A stretch of 23,242 nucleotides of DNA from Pseudomonadota bacterium (GCA_021805275.1 JAJZFQ010000072.1:1-23242); one strand, 5' to 3'; counted from the first letter of the stretch, positions 6,780-22,634 are shown. The notes: a model not told the origin generated them from the letters alone. Numbers and translations are program-made.

Positions 6780-7490
6780 TCAGACCCCCATCGACCGGCG
6801 CGCACCGGACCGGCGTATCGCGAGAACATACGGCAGGAGGGCGAACGCTGCAGTGACGAGCGCGGCGGTGAGCTGGTCCGGGAAGCGCGCGGAGGCGAAC
6901 CCGATACCGAGCGAAGCGCTGCCGCGGTGCCCAGGGACCGGCAACATCAATCCCGCATTCATCAACCGGGCGGTGAGGCACACCAGCAGCGTGCTCGCGA
7001 TCAGCCAGCGGGTCGCGACCGGACGGCGACTCGCGAGCAGCGCAAATCCCGCCGCCACCCCGATGGGCAGCAGCCACAGCAGGAACACCGCGACTGCGGC
7101 GTTTACCGCCGCCGCCGCCAGCGCCGGCACCGTGTAGCCGTGCAGCACGAGATGCACTCCATTGAGCGCTGCCACGAGCGCACCCATCAACAGCACGCAC
7201 AGGGAGGCAAAACTGACCAGCGGTGCGACGGCATAGAGCGCCGGCCAGCGGTACAGCCAGCCGCGCAGCTCCGCTCGGGCGGCGTAGCGCTCGACCAGGA
7301 CGCGGTCCGGGCCGAGCGCACGGTGCGCGTCGTGTGCGGCCGCATCCGCAGGCTCCCCGCGCGCGAGCGCCTCCCGTCGCAGCTCGTGGTAGTGCGCGTC
7401 CATCTCCAGCCCGGCGCGCCGCGCATGCCGTGCCGCGACGCCCTGGCGGACCAGCACGCGGCGCAGGTTCTCAAAGCGAGGTTCAGTCAA
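6780..7490 (-). CDS. Permease-prefix/HAAS-like domain membrane protein of the padR operon
   Basis: This is a 236-residue protein. The N-terminal 75 residues are a charged helical domain (RFENLRRVLVRQG, then MDAHYHELRREAL and AAAHDAHRALGPDRVLVERY). This is the pattern of the permease-prefix or HAAS domains often encoded next to PadR regulators. About five or six hydrophobic segments follow, between residue 85 and the C-terminus. No ATG lies near the start. I chose TTG 7490, which has GGAG 9 nt upstream and overlaps the padR stop; TTG 7499 is the alternative. The expected role is a membrane partner of the PadR-controlled system, but the molecular function is unknown. The third, possibly broken, gene follows 8 nt downstream. 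Confidence 0.75.
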   Translation of the reverse strand: MTEPRFENLRRVLVRQGVAARHARRAGLEMDAHYHELRREALARGEPADAAAHDAHRALGPDRVLVERYAARAELRGWLYRWPALYAVAPLVSFASLCVLLMGALVAALNGVHLVLHGYTVPALAAAAVNAAVAVFLLWLLPIGVAAGFALLASRRPVATRWLIASTLLVCLTARLMNAGLMLPVPGHRGSASLGIGFASARFPDQLTAALVTAAFALLPYVLAIRRSGARRSMGV

Positions 7491-7821
7491 GGTCCCCAAC
7501 TCCGAGGATCCGCTCGACCCCCTCGCTCATCTGCCGCCAGTTCGCGGCGAGCCGCTCCAGGCGCCGCCTGCCACGCGGAGTGAGCCGGTAGTAGATACGT
7601 GTGCGGCCTTCAACCTGCCGGGGAAGGGCCCGCAGCAGCCCCCGCGTCTCCAGGGCGTGCAATGCGGGATACAACACGCCTTCGCCGAGCGTCAGCGCCT
7701 CCTCGCTCACCACCTTGAGCGTACGGGCGATCTCATAGCCGTACATCTCGCGCCGCGCCAGCAGACGCAGCACCACCAGCTCCGGGACGCCGCTCATCAG
7801 TGCAGGGGTGCGCTCGCTCAC
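7483..7821 (-). CDS. PadR-family transcriptional regulator
   Basis: This is a 112-residue winged-helix repressor. The PadR core is clear: ELVVLRLLARREMYGYEIAR (14-33), the recognition region EALTLGEGVLYPALHALETR (41-60), and the wing with RTRIYYRLTPRGRRRLERL (72-90). A short C-terminal helix follows, as in the compact PadR-s2 subgroup. I use GTG at 7821 because the preceding residues fit the family; an ATG at 7797 would shorten it by 8 residues, and neither has a well-spaced ribosome site. The downstream membrane protein gene overlaps its end, so the two form an operon. A perfect inverted repeat 11 bp upstream is the likely binding site for self-repression. The ligand is unknown. Confidence 0.9.
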   Translation of the reverse strand: MSERTPALMSGVPELVVLRLLARREMYGYEIARTLKVVSEEALTLGEGVLYPALHALETRGLLRALPRQVEGRTRIYYRLTPRGRRRLERLAANWRQMSEGVERILGVGDLD

Positions 7822-7831
7822 CCTGAAACTG

Positions 7832-7850
7832 TACCTCGCGCATCGAGGTA
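7832..7850. promoter_or_regulatory. Candidate PadR operator
   Basis: TACCTCG (7832-7838) and CGAGGTA (7844-7850) are perfect inverted arms with a 5-bp centre. They lie between the aldo/keto reductase stop (7873) and the padR start (7821). On the minus strand the site begins with TATACC, which could also act as a -10 box. PadR repressors usually bind a dyad at their own promoter, so this is the expected position. Binding is inferred. Confidence 0.6.
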
Positions 7851-7872
7851 TAGGAAGCGGCAGTCCCGACCG

Positions 7873-8868
7873 TCAACCGCGCTCGCTGTCCAGATGCGCC
7901 ATCTGGGCCGGTGCGTAGCGCTCGCCGGCCGCCGCCCCCTCGGGCACCGCCCGCTCGATGGCGGCGAGATCCTCACTCCTCAGCTGCACTGCCAGCGCGC
8001 CCAGCGCTTCGGCGAGCTGCTCGCGCCGCCGGGCACCGACCAGCGGGATGATGTCCGCGCCCTGGGTACGCACCCATGCGACGGCGAGCTGCGCGACGCT
8101 GATGCGCCGCTCGGCGGCCAGTCGCCGCAGCGCCTCCACCAGCGCCAGATTGTGCTCGAGGTTCCCGGCGCTGAAGCGCGGTCCGAGCGCACGCCAGTCG
8201 CCCGGATTCAACGTGCGGTGCTGCCAGTGTCCGCTGATCAGGCCGCGTGAGAGCACCCCATAGGCGGTGACGGCGATGCCGAGCTCGCGCACCGCGGGCA
8301 GGATCGCGGCCTCGATGCCGCGCGAGAGCAGCGAGTATTCGATCTGCAGGTCGCAGATGGGATGGACCGCGGCGGCGCGCCTGACGGTGGCGACGCCGAC
8401 CTCCGACAGTCCGATGTGACGAACGTAGCCGGCGCGGACCAAGTCGGCCACCGCGCCGACCGTGTCCTCGATGGGCACTTGCGGGTCGAGGCGCGCAGGC
8501 CGATAGATGTCGATGTAGTCGAGACGCAGCCGCTGCAGCGAGTAGGCAAGCGCGGTCTTGACTGCGGCAGGCCGCCCGTCGAAGCCGATCCAGCGGCCTG
8601 CCGGATCCCGCTGGGCGCCGAACTTCAAGCTCACCTGGAAGCGCTCCCGCGGCACAGCCGCGAGCGCCTCGGCCAACAGCAGCTCGTTGTGACCCATGCC
8701 GTAGAAGTCCCCGGTGTCGAGCAACGTGATGCCCGCCTCGAGGGCCGCGTGCAGTGTCGCGAGGGATTCGTGCCGGTCGGCCGGGCCGTACATGCCGGAC
8801 ATGCCCATGCAGCCGAGACCTAGCGCCGAGACCTGCGGGCCGGTTGCGCCGAGCGGTTGCCGTTGCAT
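7873..8868 (-). CDS. Aldo/keto reductase family oxidoreductase
   Basis: This is a 331-residue (alpha/beta)8-barrel NADPH-dependent reductase. Family marks are SALGLGCMGMSGMYG (14-28), GITLLDTGDFYGMGHNE (46-62) with the catalytic pair D51 and Y56, and K82 in VSLKFG. The SEVGVATVRRA and IEYSLLSRGIE strands and the C-terminal cofactor region IIPLVGARRREQL are also present. The usual fourth residue, His in YxxHRxD, is replaced: the segment reads IYRPARLD, putting Ala at 125. Start and ribosome site are excellent (AGGAGG 6 nt before ATG 8868). It lies 52 bp after the metal transporter gene on the same strand and may be its operon partner. Substrate unknown. Confidence 0.92.
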   Translation of the reverse strand: MQRQPLGATGPQVSALGLGCMGMSGMYGPADRHESLATLHAALEAGITLLDTGDFYGMGHNELLLAEALAAVPRERFQVSLKFGAQRDPAGRWIGFDGRPAAVKTALAYSLQRLRLDYIDIYRPARLDPQVPIEDTVGAVADLVRAGYVRHIGLSEVGVATVRRAAAVHPICDLQIEYSLLSRGIEAAILPAVRELGIAVTAYGVLSRGLISGHWQHRTLNPGDWRALGPRFSAGNLEHNLALVEALRRLAAERRISVAQLAVAWVRTQGADIIPLVGARRREQLAEALGALAVQLRSEDLAAIERAVPEGAAAGERYAPAQMAHLDSERG

Positions 8869-8920
8869 GATTTGCCTCCTGGATGGGCTCTGGGAAAGGG
8901 GCGTTATTGGCCGGAGCGCC

Positions 8921-10189
8921 TCAGAAAAAATGTGCCCCGGTGATGCCGCCGTAAACGCCGAGACCGGCGGTGATCAGCGCCACGCCCACGACCACCCAGG
9001 CATAGAAGCCCCTCAGTCGATGCTCCGGTGGCAGCGCGCGGAAGGCGAGCGCGACCAGAAAACCCAGCACCAGAGGGAGCATCAGGGCGTTCATCACCTC
9101 CACGCCGATGTTCAGCTCGACCAGATTCGGCGCCAGATCCACCACCACCGCGCCGCCGATGACTGCAAGGGAATAGATCCCGTAGAACCAAGGCGCGTCG
9201 AGCGGTCGGTGCTCCAGGGAATGCCGGTAACCGGTCACCTCGCCGAACCCCCAGGCGCTGGCGAGCGAGGCGACGATCGCCGCCACCAGGGCCGCGCCTA
9301 TGGTGCCGAGGCTGAACACGACTCGCCCGACGTCGGCGCCGAGGAACGGCACCAGCATCTTGGTGATGTCGCCGATGGAGTTGAGCGTGGCGCTGGCATG
9401 CCATCGGCCGATCGTGGCGGCCGCTGCGACCAGGATCGCGGCCATGACGGCCTGGGTGATCACCGAGCCGATGGCCGTGTCCCAGCGGGCGTGCTTGTAG
9501 TGGTGCGGTTGGAGCTTCTTGTCCGCCACGGCCGACTGCTGGTAGAAGATCATCCACGGCATGATGACCGCGCCGATGTTGGCGGCCACGAGATACAGAT
9601 AGGCGCCGTCGCCAAGCGGCATGCGCATCATGCCGGCGGCGATTGCGGCCCCCTGTGGGTGGGCGCGCCATGCGACGAAGAAAAACGCAAACTCGAACAG
9701 CCCGAGCCCGATCGCGACCCGCTCGACGCGGCGGTAGCTGCCGGTGAGCACGATCGCGAGCAGCGCTGTCACGGTAAGCCCCAGGCTGAGCGCTCGCGGT
9801 ACGCCGAACAGCTCTCCGACCGCAGCGACCCCGGAGAACTCGGTCACCAGCGCCCCGAGGGTGGCCACGCCGAGTCCGCTCACCGACAGCCAGGCCCACC
9901 CGGTACCGAACGACTTGCGGATGAGCTCCCCGTGCCCCTGTCCGGTGAAGATCCCCAGCCGCACGGTGAGTTCCTGGACCACGAACAGCACCGGCGCCAG
10001 CAGCAGCTGCAGCAGGAGCAGCCGGTAGCCCCACTGCACGCCGCTCTGCGCCGCCGTGATGATGCTGCCGACGTCGGTATCGGCCAGCATGACGACGAGC
10101 CCCGGTCCCATCACCGCGAGGAACAGCTTCCAGCCGGGCAGAGTGCCGCTACGGGGCGGCACGGTGAGTTCCGGTGCGGACGAATCCAT
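8921..10189 (-). CDS. NRAMP-like divalent metal cation transporter
   Basis: This is a 422-residue inner-membrane protein with about 11 hydrophobic helices and the LeuT-fold layout of the NRAMP/SLC11 family. Helix 1 carries GPGLVVMLADTDVGS. The metal-site Asp (D39) is kept, but the usual DPGN reads DVGS (39-42). Helix 6 reads GAVIMPWMIFYQ, so the metal-binding Met (M210) is kept but the usual MPH His is Trp (W212). The conserved block QELTVRLGIFTGQGHGE (about 72-88) is present. The protein therefore belongs to a divergent branch, and the usual assumption of Mn/Fe import is less safe. I start at ATG 10189 (AGGTGA about 7 nt upstream); TTG 10192 is one codon earlier. An imperfect dyad lies about 95 bp upstream. 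Confidence 0.9.
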   Translation of the reverse strand: MDSSAPELTVPPRSGTLPGWKLFLAVMGPGLVVMLADTDVGSIITAAQSGVQWGYRLLLLQLLLAPVLFVVQELTVRLGIFTGQGHGELIRKSFGTGWAWLSVSGLGVATLGALVTEFSGVAAVGELFGVPRALSLGLTVTALLAIVLTGSYRRVERVAIGLGLFEFAFFFVAWRAHPQGAAIAAGMMRMPLGDGAYLYLVAANIGAVIMPWMIFYQQSAVADKKLQPHHYKHARWDTAIGSVITQAVMAAILVAAAATIGRWHASATLNSIGDITKMLVPFLGADVGRVVFSLGTIGAALVAAIVASLASAWGFGEVTGYRHSLEHRPLDAPWFYGIYSLAVIGGAVVVDLAPNLVELNIGVEVMNALMLPLVLGFLVALAFRALPPEHRLRGFYAWVVVGVALITAGLGVYGGITGAHFF

Positions 10190-10283
10190 CAAGCGTCACC
10201 TGGAGCCGTACATCGCCCTCGGCCCGGTCGCTACCGGTCCAAGGGCCCGTGCGGCCACCGCTTAAGTTTAGGCCACCGATCTA

Positions 10284-10306
10284 CAAATACGACTGATTCG
10301 CATTTG
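10284..10306. promoter_or_regulatory. Imperfect dyad upstream of the metal transporter (possible metal-regulator site)
   Basis: CAAATACG (10284-10291) and CGCATTTG (10299-10306) are inverted arms with 7 of 8 positions matching around a 7-bp centre. They lie in an AT-richer patch (about 10260-10320) within otherwise GC-rich DNA. The position, between the transporter gene and the yciI-like gene, fits an operator and promoter for the transporter. It does not closely match the E. coli Fur or MntR consensus as I recall them. The rest of 10190-10455 shows no gene. Confidence 0.35.
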
Positions 10307-10455
10307 CACATAGGATAGCAGCGGCCCGATTCGCTGGCAATCGCGGCAATCCGAACCCGTGCAACCGGCGCAACGGCGCCTCGGAGCGGAGCCGCCCGAG
10401 CTGTAGACTGGCGCCCCGTTCCGCCCCACCCCGCCTACCGCACGGAGCGGCGTCG

Positions 10456-10719
10456 ATGCACTACCTGATCCTCGCCCTGCGCACGCCTGACTTCGACCCG
10501 GACATCCTGCATGCGCATCGCGCTTATCTTGCGGAGCTGCGTGAGCGCGGACTGCTCGAGGCCTCCGGGCCCTTCTCCGACCAATCGGGAGGCGCTTACC
10601 TCGTGCAGGCCGATTCCCTCACCGAGGCCGAGGCGATCGTCGCGGCCGATCCACTCGGCAGCTCCGGTGCTGCGGAGCTGGCCGTATGGGCGTGGGCCGT
10701 GACCTGGGTCGAGCCTTAA
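10456..10719 (+). CDS. YciI family protein
   Basis: This is an 87-residue protein with the YCII-related fold. It shows the opening beta strand MHYLILAL, then HAHRAYLAELRERGLLEASGPF (19-40) with the conserved His (H21) and the GP turn, SGGAYLVQADSLTEAEAIVAADP (45-67), and the closing strand AVWAWAVTWV. The family is small and dimeric with a suspected active-site His. Enzymatic roles are proven for only a few relatives, and none is claimed here. The ATG at 10456 has GGAG about 8 nt upstream. A TAGACT box near 10402 could be its -10 element. It is convergent with rpoC and divergent from the metal transporter. Confidence 0.88.
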   Translation: MHYLILALRTPDFDPDILHAHRAYLAELRERGLLEASGPFSDQSGGAYLVQADSLTEAEAIVAADPLGSSGAAELAVWAWAVTWVEP

Positions 10720-10822
10720 CGCTCTCGCGCACGCGCACCCGCCGACGATCGTTCGCACAATGCGCGGGGGGGCTCCTGAGACGCCCCGGCGCGGCTGCCC
10801 TGGCGCGACAAACCGTCCGTCC

Positions 10823-10863
10823 AAAAAAACGGGCCGGCGCGGCATTTCCCCGCGCCGGCCCGT
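10823..10863 (-). terminator. Rho-independent terminator of the rpoBC operon
   Basis: Two perfect 14-bp arms (10829-10842 and 10850-10863) flank a 7-nt loop. Read on the minus strand, the stem is followed at once by seven T (10829-10823). It lies about 50 bp after the rpoC stop. The T run is only on the minus-strand side, so it ends rpoC transcription rather than that of the yciI-like gene. Confidence 0.93.
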
Positions 10864-10913
10864 ATCACTCACGGTCCGTATCACGGCGCCCCAGCGCCGC
10901 GCCTCACCCGGCG

Positions 10914-15116
<4,203 letters not shown>

Positions 15117-15144
15117 CGGGGGTTCTCCTCACGGCGCGCCGTGA

Positions 15145-19290
<4,146 letters not shown>

Positions 19291-19448
19291 CTCGAGTTCA
19301 CCTCAGGAAAAAATTGCGTTCGTCCATCAAGCAGCCCTCCTTGGACCTCCTGCCGTCCCGCCCTTCCTGGGCGGTCGTTCGGGCGGTGGCGACGGCCCGT
19401 TGGGCACCGTGCGTTTCAGCCCATTGGGGCGCATGGCCCCGAGGATCG

Positions 19449-19479
19449 GGACCGGGGCCGCCGGTGGCGGTCCCGGTCC
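19449..19479 (-). promoter_or_regulatory. Long stem-loop between rplL and rpoB (possible attenuator or RNase III site)
   Basis: Arms at 19449-19462 and 19466-19479 pair at 13 of 14 positions around a 3-nt loop, starting 6 bp after the rplL stop. No T run follows, so it is not a plain intrinsic terminator. In E. coli the rplL-rpoB gap holds a partial attenuator and an RNase III processing stem, and this is the analogous position. A smaller stem (19358-19363 with 19369-19374) lies downstream. The remaining gap shows no gene. Confidence 0.5.
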
Positions 19480-19485
19480 GTCACC

Positions 19486-19869
19486 TTATTTGATCTCCAC
19501 CTTCGCGCCGACATCTTCGAGCTTCTTCTTGAAGCTCTCGGAATCCGCCTTGGACACGGCTTCCTTGACGGTCGAGGGCACGGCCTCGACGAGGTCCTTC
19601 GCTTCCTTCAGCCCGAGGCCGGTAATCTCGCGGATCACCTTGATGACGGTGACCTTCTTGTCCGCCGGGTACTCCTTCAGGGTGACGGTGAATTCCGTCT
19701 TCTCCTCGACGGGAGCCGCGGCAGCGGCGCCGGCCGGGGCAGCCGCAACGGCCACCGGGGCCGCAGCGGTCACGCCGAACTTCTTCTCCATGTCGGAGAT
19801 GAGCTCGACGACCTGCATCAGGGTCATCTGGGAAATCGCATCGAGAATTTCGTCTTTGCTGACAGCCAT
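19486..19869 (-). CDS. rplL: 50S ribosomal protein L7/L12
   Basis: This is a 127-residue ribosomal stalk protein. The N-terminal dimerisation domain (about 1-33) is [20 protein letters not shown] plus the following helix. An Ala/Pro/Gly-rich hinge covers about 34-55. The C-terminal factor-binding domain (about 58-127) contains [24 protein letters not shown], the surface that recruits EF-Tu, EF-G and IF2. Length is standard. ATG 19869 is preceded by GGAG at good spacing and lies 42 bp after the rplJ stop. It is the promoter-proximal partner of L10 in the regulated rplJL pair. Confidence 0.98.
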   Translation of the reverse strand: MAVSKDEILDAISQMTLMQVVELISDMEKKFGVTAAAPVAVAAAPAGAAAAAPVEEKTEFTVTLKEYPADKKVTVIKVIREITGLGLKEAKDLVEAVPSTVKEAVSKADSESFKKKLEDVGAKVEIK

Positions 19870-19911
19870 GGTATTTCTCCGAAAACTTAGAACAGATAAA
19901 GGGGCGTGGTG

Positions 19912-20439
19912 TTACGCGGCCTGCTTCTGGTCGCGTACCGCGGCCAGGGTGCGGGCGAGCTTCGCCGGCGGCTCGGCCAGCGTCGCGACGAACTTCTGGA
20001 TCGGCGCCTTGATGACGCCGAGCAGCATCGACAGCGCTTGCTCGCGGGTCGGCAGACTTGCGACTCTGTCGAGGTCTTCACCGGGCAGCACCTGCCCGCC
20101 CAAAGACACCAACGTCGCGGTGAGCTTGTCATTCGCCTTGGCGAAGTCCTTCACCAGACGCGCAGCGGCGCCCGGATCGTCCTTCGAGAACGCGAGCACG
20201 AGCGGTCCCTTGAGCTTCGGTCCCACCTGCTCAAAGGTCGTGCCGGCGAGCGCCCGGCGTGCCAGCGTGTTTTTTACGACACGCAGATACACACCCTGCG
20301 CACGCGCCTTGGCGCGCAGCTCAGTCATCTGTCCAACCGTCAGGCCACGGTACTCGGCAGCCACGACGGACTGCGCCACGGCGGCCACCTCGGCCACCTC
20401 GGCTACCAACGCCTTCTTGTCTTCCAGGTTAAGTGCCAT
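19912..20439 (-). CDS. rplJ: 50S ribosomal protein L10
   Basis: This is a 175-residue protein starting MALNLEDKKALVAEVAEVA. It shows the L10 blocks AAEYRGLTVGQMTELRAKAR, RVVKNTLARRALAGT and the C-terminal L7/L12-binding helix with LARTLAAVRDQK. It anchors the L7/L12 dimers to 23S rRNA and, bound to L7/L12, represses its own mRNA. The start at 20439 is set by AGGAG 8 nt upstream and by the family N-terminus; a 10-residue upstream extension in the same frame is not part of the protein. A structured 353-bp leader precedes it. Confidence 0.98.
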   Translation of the reverse strand: MALNLEDKKALVAEVAEVAAVAQSVVAAEYRGLTVGQMTELRAKARAQGVYLRVVKNTLARRALAGTTFEQVGPKLKGPLVLAFSKDDPGAAARLVKDFAKANDKLTATLVSLGGQVLPGEDLDRVASLPTREQALSMLLGVIKAPIQKFVATLAEPPAKLARTLAAVRDQKQAA

Positions 20440-20579
20440 TCCTTCTCTCCTCTCGGGTGAGAAGATCACGATTTACGAATGAAGCGGCCGGCTTTCCCGG
20501 CGGGCTTCCCCATCGCTCCGTCGCCACGGCGCCCTGCGGCTCCGTGGCAGCGGCGGTGACCCCTCACGCCCCGAGGACG

Positions 20580-20690
20580 AACCTCGATGCGATCAGCGGT
20601 TCACCATCTGCGCAGGCGCTCATTAAGAGGGACTGTCCCTCGCCTGCGGTCTTCGATGATGGCCGGTCCCTGAGGCGGACCGGCCCGCAT
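20580..20690 (-). ncRNA. Probable L10 leader (autoregulatory mRNA structure)
   Basis: It lies within the 353-bp gap between rplA and rplJ, which holds no gene. The core is a nested fold. Outer arms CGCAGGC (20611-20617) and GCCTGCG (20642-20648) enclose the inner stem GAGGGAC/GTCCCTC (20627-20641), with an unpaired TTAATGAG side (minus-strand reading) between them. A second perfect 9-bp stem lies at 20661-20685. Position and shape fit the L10-L7/L12 binding leader of rplJ. Boundaries are approximate. Confidence 0.6.
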
Positions 20691-20729
20691 CAAAATCGGG
20701 CCTGCGCTTGTGCGCCGGCCTGGTGCGGT

Positions 20730-20773
20730 GCACCGCCATGCGGTGCGCCGCCGGCCTGCATCATCGATGCAGG
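20730..20773 (-). repeat. Two stem-loops just after rplA
   Basis: CCTGCATC (20755-20762) with GATGCAGG (20766-20773), and GCACCGC (20730-20736) with GCGGTGC (20740-20746), are perfect 8-bp and 7-bp stems with 3-nt loops. They follow the rplA stop within 65 bp and are not followed by T runs. They may protect or process the rplKA message before the rplJ leader. The role is inferred. Confidence 0.4.
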
Positions 20774-20792
20774 ACCTCTACATCCTCATCTC

Positions 20793-21485
<693 letters not shown>

Positions 21486-21487
21486 GA

Positions 21488-21916
21488 TCAGCCCTCCACG
21501 TCCACGCCCATGCTGCGCGCGCTACCTGCAATGGTGCGTACGGCGGCATCGAGATCGGCGGCAGTCAGATCGGGCTGCTTGGACTTGGCGATCTCCTCGA
21601 GCTGCTTGCGGCTGATCTTGCCGACCTTGGCGGTGTTCGGCGTGCCGCTGCCCTTCTCGATGCCGATCGCCTTGCGGATCAGCACCGATGCCGGTGGCGT
21701 CTTCATCACGAAGGTGAAGCTGCGGTCCGCGTACACGGTGATCACCACCGGAATCGGCAGGCCCTTCTCGAGCTTCTGGGTCTGCGCATTGAACTGCTTG
21801 CAGAACTCCATGATGTTCACGCCCTGCTGGCCCAGCGCCGGCCCGATGGGCGGTGAGGGGTTCGCGGCGCCCGCGGGCACCTGCAATTTCACGTAACCTT
21901 GGACTTTCTTTGCCAT
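21488..21916 (-). CDS. rplK: 50S ribosomal protein L11
   Basis: This 142-residue protein of the GTPase-associated centre starts [20 protein letters not shown]. The N-terminal domain contains [14 protein letters not shown] (22-35), where thiostrepton acts with 23S rRNA; the Pro residues of that motif are intact. The C-terminal rRNA-binding domain ends [14 protein letters not shown]. Length is standard. ATG 21916 has GGAGAG upstream at good spacing. It is the first gene of the rplKA pair, separated from nusG by 184 bp that contain small hairpins. Confidence 0.98.
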   Translation of the reverse strand: MAKKVQGYVKLQVPAGAANPSPPIGPALGQQGVNIMEFCKQFNAQTQKLEKGLPIPVVITVYADRSFTFVMKTPPASVLIRKAIGIEKGSGTPNTAKVGKISRKQLEEIAKSKQPDLTAADLDAAVRTIAGSARSMGVDVEG

Positions 21917-21967
21917 CGATCTCTCCCGGGTTCAAACGCCGATCAGGCTCCCCGTCGTGGGTTCCGT

Positions 21968-22001
21968 GGGCTTGCGCCCTACTGTTACGGCCTCGCGGCC
22001 G
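21968..22001 (-). promoter_or_regulatory. Paired GNRA-loop hairpins in the rplK leader
   Basis: On the minus strand, a 5-bp stem CGGCC/GGCCG capped by GCGA (22001-21988) is followed 8 nt later by GGGC/GCCC capped by GCAA (21979-21968). They lie about 50-85 nt before the rplK ATG. L1 represses rplKA by binding near the rplK start, so this leader is where such a site would be. It was not matched to a known L1 site. The 184-bp gap holds no gene. Confidence 0.35.
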
Positions 22002-22100
22002 ACTCATGCCGGCCCGCGCAGCACGCGGACCCGCTCACTTTCTGCGGCGCCGCGGCGCATCGCCCCTGGCGACCCGCCGCGTCGACACCCTGAGGCCTTC

Positions 22101-22634
22101 CTAGGCCTTCTCGACCTGCGAGAAGTCGAGCTCCACGGGCGTCGAACGCCCGAGAATCTGCACGGCCACCTGCAGCCGGCTCTTTTCGTAGTTGACGCTC
22201 TCGACCACGCCGTTGAAATCGTTGAACGGCCCGTCGATCACCCGCACCACCTCGCCGGGCTCGAACAGCACCTTCGGCCGAGGCTTCTCCGCCCCTTCCT
22301 CGACGCGGCGCAGGATCTGCATCGCCTCGCGGTCGGTAATCGGCGCCGGCTTCTCGGGCGTGCCGCCGATGAAACCGAGGACCTTGGGAACTTCCCGCAC
22401 CAGGTGCCAGGTGTCCTCGTCCATCTCCATGTGCACCAGCACATAGCCGGGGTAGAACTTGCGCTCGCTACGGCGCTTGTGGCCGTCGCGCATTTCCACC
22501 ACTTCCTCGGTCGGCACCAGGACCTCACCGAATTTCGGCTCGAGCCCGGCGCGCTTGACCCGCTCCTTGAGCGATTCGGCGACCCGATGCTCGAAGTTCG
22601 AGTAGGCGTGCACCACGTACCATCTCAACGCCAC
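22101..22634 (-). CDS. nusG: Transcription termination/antitermination protein NusG
   Basis: This is a 177-residue elongation factor. The NGN domain (about 4-115), including [19 protein letters not shown] and [20 protein letters not shown], binds the RNA polymerase clamp. The KOW domain (about 124-151, [19 protein letters not shown]) contacts Rho or ribosomal S10. The start is GTG at 22634, 3 bp after the secE stop, with AGGGGG inside the end of secE; no nearby ATG fits the conserved N-terminus. Length is typical for gammaproteobacteria. Confidence 0.98.
   Translation of the reverse strand: MALRWYVVHAYSNFEHRVAESLKERVKRAGLEPKFGEVLVPTEEVVEMRDGHKRRSERKFYPGYVLVHMEMDEDTWHLVREVPKVLGFIGGTPEKPAPITDREAMQILRRVEEGAEKPRPKVLFEPGEVVRVIDGPFNDFNGVVESVNYEKSRLQVAVQILGRSTPVELDFSQVEKA

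Noticed and set aside
6271..7200. A 309-codon minus-strand frame overlapping the permease-prefix gene
   Set aside because: Its first part is an out-of-frame shadow of the real gene at 6780-7490. Only the part below 6771 looks coding, and that is treated as the N-terminal half of the frameshifted gene.
8714..10318. A 534-codon plus-strand frame opposite the metal transporter
   Set aside because: Its product is rich in His, Gln, Arg and Asp with no domain, while the minus strand encodes a clear NRAMP-like protein over the same bases.
20440..20469. A 10-residue N-terminal extension of L10
   Set aside because: The conserved L10 N-terminus begins at 20439, with AGGAG 8 nt upstream. The extension is just open frame.
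20661..20685. A perfect 9-bp GC stem considered as an intrinsic terminator between rplA and rplJ
   Set aside because: No T run follows on the minus strand. It fits better as part of the leader structure.
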